Assembly: GCF_016134045.1 (NCBI RefSeq)
Contig: NZ_CP065915.1
Location: 2,480,001 to 2,544,000, forward strand
DNA: 64,000 nt
Direction of reading: 5' to 3'
Origin: Pelagovum pacificum
Lineage (GTDB): Bacteria > Pseudomonadota > Alphaproteobacteria > Rhodobacterales > Rhodobacteraceae
The translations under genes were made by a program, and so were the position numbers. Under the pieces are notes generated by a model. The model searched no databases, was not told where the DNA came from, and worked only from the letters and a program-made list of their open reading frames with translations. Of the stretch, positions 52,096-62,654 are shown piece by piece (position 1 is the stretch's first letter; every line of letters begins with the position of its first letter).

Positions 52096-52281
52096 ATGCT
52101 GAGACTACTGACCAGGCTGAAGCTGGACGAGAAAGGCGCGGTGACGATCGACTGGGTCGTGCTGACCGCGGCCATCATCGGACTGAGCCTCGCCCTGATC
52201 GCCGCGATCGCCGGCGGTGCGACGGACACGTCGACCGGTGTCGGCGCGCGGCTGAGCAAGCAGACACTACTGGCCTGGTAA
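52096..52281 (+). CDS. Flp-type pilin-like protein, divergent third copy
   Basis: A 61-residue prepilin-like protein, LKLDEKGAVTIDWVVLTAAI then IGLSLALIAAI. It keeps the Gly cleavage site and the Asp-Trp at +5/+6, but its tail (GATDTSTGVGARLSKQTLLAW) differs from copies 1 and 2. It may be a minor pilin. I use the ATG at 52096 behind GGAGCTACGG; an upstream in-frame ATG at 52000 would add 32 residues that do not look like a prepilin leader. It has its own AT-rich upstream region (about 51958-51998). Confidence 0.88.
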   Translation: MLRLLTRLKLDEKGAVTIDWVVLTAAIIGLSLALIAAIAGGATDTSTGVGARLSKQTLLAW

Positions 52282-52313
52282 GAGGGACCGGGCCGACTTC
52301 CACCGCCATGATC

Positions 52314-52333
52314 TTGCCGGATTTCCGGCAAGC
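52314..52333 (+). terminator. Hairpin between third pilin and cpaB
   Basis: CTTGCCGG and CCGGCAAG form an 8-bp stem around ATTT, 33 bases after the pilin stop. A T-rich stretch (ATTTTTCCC) follows only after about 10 bases, so it is a partial terminator or stabilising stem. Confidence 0.4.
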
Positions 52334-52416
52334 CTGCGCCGCATTTTTCCCTCATCGGATGCGGCCGGACATTTGGCAGTTACGGCTCCGCCCAAGACGG
52401 AGCGAAAGGACTAAAA

Positions 52417-53271
52417 ATGAGAGCAGTATTCGGATTGGTTCTCATCGTGGGTGTCGGCCTTGCCGGCTTCGCGGTCTACATGGCGCAGGGCTACCTGCAG
52501 GAGACCGAGAATGCGCTCGCCGCGGAACGTGCCGCTGCGGCCCAGATCGTGCCGACCGTCGATGTCTATGCCGTCAACCGGTCCGTCGCCTATGGCGAAG
52601 AGCTCACGATGGAGGATGTCGCGGTTATCAAGTATGTCGAGACGGCGATGCCCGACGGCCTGTTCCTCACCGAGGAAGAGCTGTTCCCGCAGGGCCCCGA
52701 CGTTCGCCGCGTCGTGCTCCGCCCGATGGAGCCGAACGAACCCGTCATGGCGATCAAGGTGACGGAGCCCGGTGAAGACGCCGGGATCACCTCGCGCCTC
52801 AGCCGCGGGATGCGGGCCTTCGCGATCCGCGTCGACGTCTCGACCGGCGTGTCGGGCTTCCTCCGCCCCGGTGACCGGGTCGACGTCTACTGGACCGGTC
52901 GTTCGGTGACCAACTCGGGCGATGTCGAGGAAGTGACGAAACTGATTCAGAGCAACGTGAAGCTGATCGCGATCGACCAGACGGCCGACGGCAGCGCGAT
53001 GAACACGACCATCGCCCGCACCGTCACGGTCGAGGCGACACCGCAGGTCGTGGCGAGCCTTGCCCAGGCGCAGTCGACAGGTCGCCTGTCGCTGTCTCTC
53101 GTCGGCACGGACGACGACACGATCGCCGAAGCGGTCGAGGTCGACCAGCGCTCGCTACTCGGCATTCCCGAGCGGCAGCAGGTCGTCGAGGCTGAGCCCG
53201 AGCAGGTCTGCACGATCAAGACGCGCCGCGGTGCCGAAGTGGTCGAAATCCCGATCCCCTGCACCAACTGA
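52417..53271 (+). CDS. cpaB: Flp pilus assembly protein CpaB/RcpC
   Basis: A 284-residue periplasmic protein anchored by an N-terminal helix (VFGLVLIVGVGLAGFAVYMA). It has an SAF/beta-clip domain (about 45-120; VYAVNRSVAYGEELTMEDV) and the RcpC region LSRGMRAFAIRVDVSTGVSGFLRPGDRVDVYW. C-terminal Cys residues at CTIK and PCTN may form a disulfide. CpaB is thought to link the secretin to peptidoglycan. RBS GAAAGGAC is upstream. Confidence 0.93.
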   Translation: MRAVFGLVLIVGVGLAGFAVYMAQGYLQETENALAAERAAAAQIVPTVDVYAVNRSVAYGEELTMEDVAVIKYVETAMPDGLFLTEEELFPQGPDVRRVVLRPMEPNEPVMAIKVTEPGEDAGITSRLSRGMRAFAIRVDVSTGVSGFLRPGDRVDVYWTGRSVTNSGDVEEVTKLIQSNVKLIAIDQTADGSAMNTTIARTVTVEATPQVVASLAQAQSTGRLSLSLVGTDDDTIAEAVEVDQRSLLGIPERQQVVEAEPEQVCTIKTRRGAEVVEIPIPCTN

Positions 53272-53294
53272 CGACGGTCGACTCACCGAGATGG

Positions 53295-53329
53295 GAAACG
53301 GCGCGCCCGCAAGGCGCGCCGTTTCTCGT
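53295..53329 (+). terminator. Hairpin after cpaB
   Basis: GAAACGGCGCGC pairs with GCGCGCCGTTTC (12 bp) around a 7-base loop, followed by TCGTT. It probably reduces read-through from cpaB into cpaC, which has its own 200-base upstream region. Confidence 0.7.
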
Positions 53330-53471
53330 TAGGTCAACCTGTTGCAAGTCATCCACATGCAGAGCGACCCGCAGGTCATTGATTCTTGCTTTATTCGCGG
53401 ATCCGACGCAGCCTGCTCCCAAAGGACGGGCGCAAAGCCTGCATCGAGCGTGGCATAGAGGCAGGTCACCC

Positions 53472-54917
53472 ATGAAATATGACAGATTCATTCGCGCGGC
53501 CGTAACCGGCTTCGCGCTGGCCCTCGTGGGGCCGGTCGCCAGCGGCAACGCCGAGGTTCTCAGCGTGATGCGCGGGGCGGCATCCAGTTCGCTCAACGTC
53601 ACGATGAACCGCGCGGTCGTCGTGGAGAGCGATACCCCCTTCACGGAGGTCTCGATCGCCAACCCCGGCATCGCGGACATCTCAACCCTTTCGGACCGGA
53701 CGCTCTACGTGCTCGGCAAGGAGCCGGGGCGCACGACGCTCACGCTTCTCGGCGCGGACGGACGGCTGATCACCAACGTCGAGGTGCAGGTCACCCCCGA
53801 CATCGACGAGTTCAAGGAACGTCTGGCGCAGATCCTGCCCGGCGAGACGATCGAGGTCCGCACGGCGGCCAACGGCATCGTCCTGTCGGGCACCGTGTCC
53901 TCCACCGTCCGACTCGACCGGGCGCTTGAACTGGCCGAACGTTACGCGCCCGAACGGGTGTCGAACCTCATGTCGGTCGGCGGCGTCCAGCAAGTGATGC
54001 TGAAGGTCCGCTTCGCCGAGATGCAACGTTCCGTGTCGAAGTCGCTCAGCGCGTCGCTGTCGGCCCAAGGCACAACGCTTGGCGGCGACCTCGGCCTGTC
54101 GGCCGGGACCGGCGGCCTCGTGACGAACAGCGGTCTCACCTCAAGCCTGAACGGCAACCTGCCGTCGGTGAACCAGAATGCCGGAGCGACGCTCTTCGGT
54201 TTCAACGCTGGCGGCGTCGAGATCGGCATGCTGCTCGAAGCGCTCGAGAGCCGGGGCGTCGTCCGCACGCTGGCCGAGCCGAACCTTACCGCCCTCTCCG
54301 GGCAGGAGGCGCGCTTCCTCGCCGGTGGCGAATATCCGGTGCCGATCAGCCAGGACGGCGGCTCGATCGCCGTGGAGTACAAGCCCTTCGGTGTCGAGCT
54401 GAACTTCATTCCCCGCGTGGTGGACGGCGACCTCATCAACCTCGAGCTCGAGGCCGCTGTGTCGTCGATCGACCCGGCCAACGGCTTCAGCCAGGGCGGT
54501 TTCACCGTCGACGCGTTCCGCCGCCGCGAGACCTCGACCACGGTCGAGATGCGGGACGGCGAAAGCTTCGCCATCGCCGGCCTGCTGTCGGATGATTTCA
54601 TCGACCTGAACAACCAGCTGCCCTTCATCGGGGACATTCCGGTGCTCGGCGCGCTGTTCCGTTCGGCGGAATACGAGCGCCAGCAGACGGAGCTCGTCAT
54701 CATCGTCACGCCGCACCTCGTCACCCCGACGCGGGGCGAGGCCCTGGCGCTGCCGACCGACCGGGTCCGCCCGCCGAGCGAGCGCGACCTGTTCCTCTAC
54801 GGTCGCGTCGAAGCTCCGAACGGCAGTGGCGTCGCGACCGCCCCGCCCCAGCAGGGCGCGGCGGCCGAAGTGGCGCGGCAGGACTTCTCGGGCTCCTACG
54901 GCTACGTGATGGATTGA
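53472..54917 (+). CDS. cpaC: Flp pilus outer-membrane secretin CpaC/RcpA
   Basis: A 481-residue secretin with signal peptide (to about residue 26, GNA). The N-terminal pilus/BON domain includes VESDTPFTEVSIANPGIADI and VLGKEPGRTTLTLLG; the C-terminal secretin core has the VPIS...GGSIAVEYKPFGVELNFIPRV block and PFIGDIPVLGALFRS, then ELVIIVTPHLV. It forms the outer-membrane channel for the Flp pilus. Confidence 0.95.
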   Translation: MKYDRFIRAAVTGFALALVGPVASGNAEVLSVMRGAASSSLNVTMNRAVVVESDTPFTEVSIANPGIADISTLSDRTLYVLGKEPGRTTLTLLGADGRLITNVEVQVTPDIDEFKERLAQILPGETIEVRTAANGIVLSGTVSSTVRLDRALELAERYAPERVSNLMSVGGVQQVMLKVRFAEMQRSVSKSLSASLSAQGTTLGGDLGLSAGTGGLVTNSGLTSSLNGNLPSVNQNAGATLFGFNAGGVEIGMLLEALESRGVVRTLAEPNLTALSGQEARFLAGGEYPVPISQDGGSIAVEYKPFGVELNFIPRVVDGDLINLELEAAVSSIDPANGFSQGGFTVDAFRRRETSTTVEMRDGESFAIAGLLSDDFIDLNNQLPFIGDIPVLGALFRSAEYERQQTELVIIVTPHLVTPTRGEALALPTDRVRPPSERDLFLYGRVEAPNGSGVATAPPQQGAAAEVARQDFSGSYGYVMD

Positions 54918-54927
54918 GGAGACGGAC

Positions 54928-55590
54928 ATGATGAAGACATACCTTCTTTCCGCCGCCGCCCTCGCCCTCCTCGCCGGCTGTTCCACCGGCCCCGCCGGTG
55001 GTCCGTCGACGTTCGACGGTGAAGTCGGCAGCGCCGTTCTGGGTGCCTCCGACTTCGGATCGGCAACTCTGAACAACACGCTGGTTCAGACCGGGCAGCA
55101 GCAATACGCGCTGGTGCTGGCGGAGCGCTTCGCCTCCGAAGTGCCACCGATGGTCAATTTCGCCTTCGATTCCACGACCCTCGACGCCGAGGCACGCCGG
55201 ATCCTCGACATTCAGGCGACCTGGATTCGCCAGTTCCCGGAGCTGCGCTTCTCAGTTTACGGTCACACCGACCTTGTCGGGTCCGACGCCTACAACCGCC
55301 AGCTCGGCCAGCGCCGTGCGCAGGCGGTCGTGAACTACCTTGCCTCGCGCGGGGTCGACATCAATCGGCTCGAGGCGCTCGTCTCCTATGGAGAGACGCA
55401 GCCGCTCGTCCTCACCCAGACACGGGAACGCGCGAACCGCCGTACCGTGACACAGGTGTCCGGCTTCCTGACGCGCCACCCGACCGTGCTGAACGGCAAG
55501 TACGCCGAAGTGATCTTCCGTGAATATATCGAGTCCGCGACCCCGCAGCGGGCGACCGAGGGCATCGACAGCGGAGACTTTGCCGGCTGA
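54928..55590 (+). CDS. OmpA-family lipoprotein in the CpaD position
   Basis: A 220-residue lipoprotein (lipobox LLAGC at about residue 18) with a C-terminal OmpA domain: VNFAFDSTTLDAEARRILD, VYGHTDLVGSDAYNRQLGQRRAQAVVNYL, and the peptidoglycan-binding Asp/Arg pair. In Caulobacter-type tad loci this position holds CpaD; roseobacters often have an OmpA protein here instead. It would anchor the secretin to the cell wall. Ten bases separate it from cpaC, and a strong terminator follows. Confidence 0.93.
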   Translation: MMKTYLLSAAALALLAGCSTGPAGGPSTFDGEVGSAVLGASDFGSATLNNTLVQTGQQQYALVLAERFASEVPPMVNFAFDSTTLDAEARRILDIQATWIRQFPELRFSVYGHTDLVGSDAYNRQLGQRRAQAVVNYLASRGVDINRLEALVSYGETQPLVLTQTRERANRRTVTQVSGFLTRHPTVLNGKYAEVIFREYIESATPQRATEGIDSGDFAG

Positions 55591-55620
55591 TCCCCAAGGA
55601 TTGGTTCCGATTCCACTTCA

Positions 55621-55646
55621 AAAGCCGGCCAATGGCCGGCTTTTTC
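55621..55646 (+). terminator. Rho-independent terminator after the OmpA gene
   Basis: AAAAGCCGGCC pairs with GGCCGGCTTTT around AAT, and T residues run to 55646. It ends the secretin module of the tad locus. Confidence 0.93.
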
Positions 55647-55899
55647 ATTCATTGACGACACTTGATGGTTACTGCGGTTGTTCTGCGTTCAACTGTCACG
55701 GGCAGGTCGACCCGATCGTTCCGCCAAATCGCACAATGGCGAAGTTTCGGCCCAAATCTCGACAGATTCAGAAGCGAATTTCTCACTATCGGACAGGGGT
55801 GAACCACGCCGTATCCGGACCCGAACCTGATGCCTCCACTGGCATCATCCCACGAAGCGGGTCCCGGCGCACGTCAGTCCCGAAAAGGACAAGAGGCCA
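55647..55899 (+). promoter_or_regulatory. Upstream region of the cpaE-tadC operon
   Basis: The gap between the OmpA gene and cpaE is 309 bases (55591-55899). After the terminator it contains no gene that I can support. Lower-GC stretches at about 55660-55690 and 55725-55795 suit a promoter for the inner-membrane machinery genes. Confidence 0.45.
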
Positions 55900-57147
55900 A
55901 TGAGCACCAACGCAGTTCTCCAGCCCGAGGTACAACCGATCATCGCCTGCACTGTCAGCCGTGACGTGCAGGTCTTCGACCTGTTGATCGAGGATATGGA
56001 AAATGCGCTCGGCGAAAGCTGGGGCGACCTCGGATTCTCCGATGCCCTGGCATTTCTCGAACAGGACGAGGCCGCGCAGCTCGAATTCCTGTGCATCGCG
56101 CTCGACGAACAGGACGAGGGCGATCTGTCCCTCATCACCGACATCGTGTCCGCCGCAAAGTCGAAGGACATCAAGGTCATCATCGTCGCCGAGGACGTGA
56201 GCCCGGCGTCTTTGCACCAGTTGCTGCGGGAAGGTGGGGACGAATTCGTCCCCTACCCGCTGCCCGAAAACGAACTCAGCCAGGCGATCAAGCGCGTGCT
56301 CGCGCCGCCGCCCGAGCCCCCTGCCCCGGCAGAGCCGCAGACGCCCAAGAAGATCAAGGCGAACGGCGACAAGAACGGCGTCGTGATCCCCGTGCACGGC
56401 ATGGCGGGCGGCACCGGGTCGACCACGCTGGCCGTCAACCTCGCCTGGGAACTGGCACTCATGGATCCGAAGTCGCCGCCGAAGGTGTGCCTGATGGATC
56501 TCGACCTCCAGTTCGGCTCAGCTTCGACCTACCTCGACCTGCCCCGGCGGGAAGCGGTGTTCGAGCTTCTGACCGACACCGAGGCGATGGATGGCGAGAG
56601 CTTCATCGCCGCGCTCCAGACCTACAACGAAAAGCTGCACGTTCTGACCTCCCCGACCGAGCTGATCCCGCTCGACCTGATCGGGACGGACGACGTGCGG
56701 CGGCTGATCGAGATGGCGGCTTCGAACTTCGATTACGTCGTCGTCGACATGCCCACCACGATGGTGGAATGGTCGCAGGCCGCGCTCGAAGCCGCGCACG
56801 TCTATTTCGCGATCATCGAAATGGACATGCGGTCCGCCCAGAACACGCTGCGAATCAAACGCGCGCTCCAGTCGGAGGACCTCCCCTTCGAAAAGCTGCG
56901 CTTCATCCTGAACCGCGCCCCGCGGTTTACCGACCTCAACGGGAAAAGCCGCGTGAAGCGGCTCGCCGACAGCCTCGGCATCGCGATCGAGGTCCAGTTG
57001 CCCGAGGGTGGCAAGCAGGTCCAGCAGAACGCCGACCACGGCGTTCCGATGGCCGTTGGCATCGCCAAGAACCCCCTCCGCAAGGAGATCGCCAAGCTTG
57101 CTGCCCAAGTCCACGAAGTAAACCAATCCGACGCGAAGACCGGATGA
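55900..57147 (+). CDS. cpaE: Pilus localisation ATPase CpaE/TadZ
   Basis: A 415-residue protein with an N-terminal receiver-like domain (about 12-140; IACTVSRDVQVFDLLIEDM, VIIVAEDVSPASLHQLLREGG) and a MinD/ParA-type ATPase domain. The Walker A equivalent reads HGMAGGTGSTTLAVNLAW: neither the signature Lys of deviant Walker A nor the usual GK(S/T) Lys is present. Walker B-like DLDLQFGS and VVVDMPTTM are seen. TadZ positions the Tad machine in the cell. RBS is AGAGGCC. Confidence 0.93.
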   Translation: MSTNAVLQPEVQPIIACTVSRDVQVFDLLIEDMENALGESWGDLGFSDALAFLEQDEAAQLEFLCIALDEQDEGDLSLITDIVSAAKSKDIKVIIVAEDVSPASLHQLLREGGDEFVPYPLPENELSQAIKRVLAPPPEPPAPAEPQTPKKIKANGDKNGVVIPVHGMAGGTGSTTLAVNLAWELALMDPKSPPKVCLMDLDLQFGSASTYLDLPRREAVFELLTDTEAMDGESFIAALQTYNEKLHVLTSPTELIPLDLIGTDDVRRLIEMAASNFDYVVVDMPTTMVEWSQAALEAAHVYFAIIEMDMRSAQNTLRIKRALQSEDLPFEKLRFILNRAPRFTDLNGKSRVKRLADSLGIAIEVQLPEGGKQVQQNADHGVPMAVGIAKNPLRKEIAKLAAQVHEVNQSDAKTG

Positions 57148-57169
57148 GGTGAAAGCCAGGGACTGACAG

Positions 57170-58648
<1,479 letters not shown>

Positions 58649-58659
58649 GTCAGCAGAAC

Positions 58660-59628
58660 ATGTCGCTTTCAGTCGATCTCATCATCTACGGCCTGATCTT
58701 CATTGCCGTGCTCGTCGTGGTCGAAGGCCTCTACCTGACGGTCTTCGGGCGGTCGATCTCGCTCAACAGCCGGGTGAACCGCCGTCTCGAGATGCTCGAG
58801 AAGGGCCAGGGCCGCGAGCAGGTGCTCGACCAGCTCCGCAAGGAGATGTCCCAGCACATCCGCAGCCAGTCGATCCCGATCTACTCGCTGCTCGCCAACA
58901 AGGCGCAGAAGGCCAACATCGCCTTCTCGCCGACGCAGCTGATCGGGGTGATGGTCGCCCTGTCGGTCGTCGCCTTCATCGGCCTGACCGCCGGCACCGG
59001 GGCCAGCCTTCCGGTCCGCGCCGCCGTCGCCGTGGCGATGGGGGTCGGCGGGGTCTTCGTCTGGGTCAACAGCAAGGCGAAGAAACGCCTGAGCCTGATC
59101 GAGGAACAGCTTCCCGACGCGGTCGAACTGATGGTGCGCTCACTGCGCGTCGGCCACCCGTTCTCCTCCGCGATCAACATCGTCGCCAACGAGGTGCCCG
59201 ACCCGCTCGCCACCGAGATGGGCGTCATCGCCGACGAGGCCGCCTATGGCCGCGACATGGGCGACAGCCTCAAGGCGCTGGCCGAACGCATGGACATGCA
59301 GGACCTCCGCTTCCTCGCCGTGGCGGTGACGATCCAGCAGACATCGGGTGGTAACCTCGCCGAGATCCTCGACGGCCTCGCCAAGGTGATCCGCGCCCGC
59401 TTCCGGCTGTTCCGCCGGGTGAAGGCGATCACCGCCGAAGCGAAGTGGTCGGGCATGTTCCTGTCGGTGTTCCCGCTGCTCGCCCTTGTCGGGATCAACG
59501 TGCTTCAGCCGAACTACTACGACGAAGTGATGGAGACGCCGGTCTTCGTGCCCGCCTGTCTCGTCGTCGCCGGCTTCCTCGTGGCCAACATCTTCGTGAT
59601 GCGCCACCTCACCAACATCAAGGTCTGA
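58660..59628 (+). CDS. tadB: Flp pilus inner-membrane protein TadB
   Basis: A 322-residue polytopic protein of the T2SS GspF family: an N-terminal anchor, two central helices, the cytoplasmic T2SF domain (EEQLPDAVELMVRSLRVGHPF, EAAYGRDMGDSLKALAERM, IQQTSGGNLAEILDGLAKVIR) and two C-terminal helices. It forms the platform together with TadC, encoded by the next gene. Confidence 0.95.
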   Translation: MSLSVDLIIYGLIFIAVLVVVEGLYLTVFGRSISLNSRVNRRLEMLEKGQGREQVLDQLRKEMSQHIRSQSIPIYSLLANKAQKANIAFSPTQLIGVMVALSVVAFIGLTAGTGASLPVRAAVAVAMGVGGVFVWVNSKAKKRLSLIEEQLPDAVELMVRSLRVGHPFSSAINIVANEVPDPLATEMGVIADEAAYGRDMGDSLKALAERMDMQDLRFLAVAVTIQQTSGGNLAEILDGLAKVIRARFRLFRRVKAITAEAKWSGMFLSVFPLLALVGINVLQPNYYDEVMETPVFVPACLVVAGFLVANIFVMRHLTNIKV

Positions 59629-59635
59629 GCAAGCG

Positions 59636-62506
59636 ATGTCTACCCTGCCTGCCCGCATCCGGGACTCCTCTCTCAGCCGCCTGATCGTCCTGGTCGCCTA
59701 CCTGATCGGCTTTGCCGCCATCCCCATGATCGTCGGGGCGCAGTCAGAGGACGACAGCGCCCCGGCTGCCCGTGATCTCTCCGGAGTCGTCACGACCCTG
59801 AGGTCGATCGACATCGCGGATTACCCGACGGTGCGCCTGTCGGTCGACATCCGGGACGCCACCGGCGCCGTGGACGGTATCGAGCCCGAGGACTTCCGCA
59901 TCTGGGAGAACGGCGCCTACCGCCCGACCGAGAGCATCACCAGCGACAGCACACCGGTCTCGATCGTCATGGCGATCGACATCTCCGACGACATGGCGGA
60001 CCGGCGGGCCGAGACGCTCGGCGCCGCGCGCGCCTTCGTCGCCGACCTCGGCGCGCGGGACGAGGCGCAGATCGTCGGTTTCGGCGACCTGGTCTACACG
60101 CTGGCCGAGATGACCACCGACAAGCAGCGGCTTCAGGACGCGATCGCCGGGCTGCAGGGATCGGGCGATGCGCGCCTCTATGACGCGATCGCCACGTCGG
60201 TCGCCTCTGCCGCGGGCCGGGACGGTCGCAACGCGGTGATCGTCATCTCCGGTGGCAACGACCTGGATGCCGACGGCAATGCGGTCAGCAACACCTCGGC
60301 GGACGACGCTCTCGCAGCCGCGACCGAGGCCGGCGTCCCGGTCTACATCGTCAGCCTCGGCAACGGCGACGGCACCGAGACGATGGCCCGGATCGCCGAC
60401 CAGACCGGTGGTCAGTATTACGAGACACCCGACGCCGCCGCGCTCGGCGCGATCTACGACATGATCGGCGAGGCGCTGACCGAGTCGACCTTCGAGGTGA
60501 CCTATACCTCTCCCCTGCCCGCCGACGGTGAATCCCGTCAGGTGAACGTCGGCGTCTCGGGCTCCGCCACGGACGGTGCGAACCGCGCGCGGGTCGTGGC
60601 GATGCCCGGCTCCCGCGTTGGCCAGCTCGCGATGACGCCGGGTGGCGATGCCGCGCCGCCGCCGCGCCAGCTCGGCCCGGCGGACGGGGCCGCGATCGGC
60701 GCAAGCGGCAGCGGAGCCTCCGTCACGGTGCCCGACCCGAACGCGGCCGCCGACGACGTCGTCGCCCAGATGGAAGAGCTCGCCGGCGGCCAGTTCGCGC
60801 CCGGCGCAGGTGGCGGTGCCGCCCCGGCGGATGCCGCCGCGATGGCCGCGATCCTCGGCATGGCGCCCGGCTCACCCGAAGCGGCCGCGGCTGCCGATGT
60901 CGACCCCGCCGTAATCGCCCAGATCCTCGGCGCCGTTCAGAACGGCGAGCAACCGGACGCGGCGTCTCTCGCTGCGGTGTCGCAGGTCCTCGCCGCGCAA
61001 GGCATGTCCTCCGCAGAGTTCGACACGATGGAGGTCACCGGTCTCGACGGCACGGGCGGCGGCGAAGCCAATGTCACCTTCGCGGTCGGCAGCTCCGACT
61101 TCAGCACCTGCGGCGTGAACGAGGAGTTGCGCGCCAACAGCGAGACGATCACCCGCACCGTGCGTGAGTTCGGCGCCGGCAACATCGACGCCGCCACCCG
61201 TGCGTCGGTGACCGACACTGCCGCGACCTCGATGGCCCGCACCGCCGCCGGCAGCGGCCAGATCGGCTGTATGGCGCAGACGATGAACCTCGCGCTCGAG
61301 ATGAGGGGCAAGGGCATGGTCTCGCCCGAGTCGCTGAACACCGCGGTCGGCATCCTGAACGCGGCGGCGAGCAACGCCTGCCGCGGCACGCAGACGCCGC
61401 AGATCGAAGCCGAGTGCGACATGGTGCTCAACGTCGCCTTCACCCCGGTGGAGGAGATCGACGAGCCCGCCGGTGAGGACGCCGCTGCCCCGATCGAAGA
61501 GGATACCGGTCCCGATCCGATCCAGATCTTCAAGAACTGGCTGCTCGAGCAGCTCGGACCGCTCGGCCCCTACATCGTGGTCGGTGGCCTCGGCGTGCTG
61601 CTCATGCTGCTCGCTATCCCGTTCTTCCTGAAGAAGCGCGAGGATCCGATCGACAAGCTTCGCCGTATTCGCGACGACGAAGCGCGCAACATGATGAAGG
61701 GCGAGAAGCTTCGCCAGAAGCGCGGCAAGGACAAGCTGGAGAAGTACTCCAACTTCCTCGAACCGCAGGACAAGGCCGAATACACCGCGACCCAGCTGAA
61801 GCTGCTTCAGGCGGGCTACCGGTCGAAGAACTCGGTGCGGATGTACCACTTCGCCCAGTTCGCACTCGGCAGCGCCCTGCTGCTGCTCGGCGTGGCCTAC
61901 GCCATCTACCAGAGCCAGACCGGCGAGCCGACGACCAAGTCGATCATCCTGTCGATCATCATCCCCGGCGCCGCGGGCTACATGGCCCCGAAATACTGGG
62001 TGAACAAGCGCCAGCAGGAGCGCCAGAAGGAGATCGAGAACGGCTTCCCGGACTCGCTCGACATGATGCTGGTCTGCGTCGAGGCCGGTCAGTCGCTCGA
62101 CCAGTCGATCATCCGCGTCGCGCGTGAGCTGAAGTCCGGCTTCCCCGCTCTGGCTTGGGAGTTCGAGATGGTCGCCTGGGAAATGAAGGCCGGCAAGGAC
62201 CGCGTCAACGTGCTCAAGGACATGGCCGAACGCTGCGGCGTGCAGGATGTGACAAGCTTCGTCACCGTGCTGATCCAGTCCCAGCAGTTCGGCACCTCGA
62301 TCGCCGACGCCCTTCGGGTCTACGCCGGCGAGATGCGCGACAAGCGGGTGATGAAGGCCGAGGAAAAGGCCAACACCCTGCCGACCAAGATGACGCTGGC
62401 GACGATGATGCTGACGGTCCCGCCGCTGCTCATCATCCTGATCGGCCCTTCAGTCTTCGATATCTACGACACGCTCGTCCTCGGCGGCGGTGTCGGCGGG
62501 TTCTGA
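59636..62506 (+). CDS. VWA domain-TadC fusion protein
   Basis: A continuous 956-residue frame. Residues about 12-35 are a signal/anchor; 55-310 are a VWA domain of the type with IRDATGAVDGIEPEDFRIWE, MIDAS-like AIDISDDMAD (Asp115, Ser117, but Asp at the second Ser position) and a closing VTYTSPLPADG; 330-465 are Ala/Gly/Pro-rich linker; 485-605 a small domain with four Cys (492, 545, 582, 594). A helix at about 644-664 leads into a complete TadC: FFLKKREDPIDKLRR, FPDSLDMMLVCVEAGQSL, QSQQFGTSIADALRVYAGEMR and two C-terminal helices. Standalone TadC is about 330 residues. The gene starts eight bases after tadB. Confidence 0.93.
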   Translation: MSTLPARIRDSSLSRLIVLVAYLIGFAAIPMIVGAQSEDDSAPAARDLSGVVTTLRSIDIADYPTVRLSVDIRDATGAVDGIEPEDFRIWENGAYRPTESITSDSTPVSIVMAIDISDDMADRRAETLGAARAFVADLGARDEAQIVGFGDLVYTLAEMTTDKQRLQDAIAGLQGSGDARLYDAIATSVASAAGRDGRNAVIVISGGNDLDADGNAVSNTSADDALAAATEAGVPVYIVSLGNGDGTETMARIADQTGGQYYETPDAAALGAIYDMIGEALTESTFEVTYTSPLPADGESRQVNVGVSGSATDGANRARVVAMPGSRVGQLAMTPGGDAAPPPRQLGPADGAAIGASGSGASVTVPDPNAAADDVVAQMEELAGGQFAPGAGGGAAPADAAAMAAILGMAPGSPEAAAAADVDPAVIAQILGAVQNGEQPDAASLAAVSQVLAAQGMSSAEFDTMEVTGLDGTGGGEANVTFAVGSSDFSTCGVNEELRANSETITRTVREFGAGNIDAATRASVTDTAATSMARTAAGSGQIGCMAQTMNLALEMRGKGMVSPESLNTAVGILNAAASNACRGTQTPQIEAECDMVLNVAFTPVEEIDEPAGEDAAAPIEEDTGPDPIQIFKNWLLEQLGPLGPYIVVGGLGVLLMLLAIPFFLKKREDPIDKLRRIRDDEARNMMKGEKLRQKRGKDKLEKYSNFLEPQDKAEYTATQLKLLQAGYRSKNSVRMYHFAQFALGSALLLLGVAYAIYQSQTGEPTTKSIILSIIIPGAAGYMAPKYWVNKRQQERQKEIENGFPDSLDMMLVCVEAGQSLDQSIIRVARELKSGFPALAWEFEMVAWEMKAGKDRVNVLKDMAERCGVQDVTSFVTVLIQSQQFGTSIADALRVYAGEMRDKRVMKAEEKANTLPTKMTLATMMLTVPPLLIILIGPSVFDIYDTLVLGGGVGGF

Positions 62507-62528
62507 TACCCCTCGCTCTGGTATCGGC

Positions 62529-62570
62529 TTGCGCCCCGTCCGGAATGATCCGGGCGGGGCGCAATCGTTT
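62529..62570 (+). terminator. Long hairpin after the VWA-TadC gene
   Basis: TTGCGCCCCGTCCGG and CCGGGCGGGGCGCAA form a nearly perfect 16-bp stem (one G-T pair) with loop AATGAT, then TCGTTTG. Located 23 bases after the stop codon. Confidence 0.75.
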
Positions 62571-62654
62571 GAGGCCCCCCTTCGGTCTTGCGCGACCGGG
62601 CAGCAGCGGCCAGAGTCCCGCGCAACGTCCCGGCGAAACGGGGATCGGGGGAGA

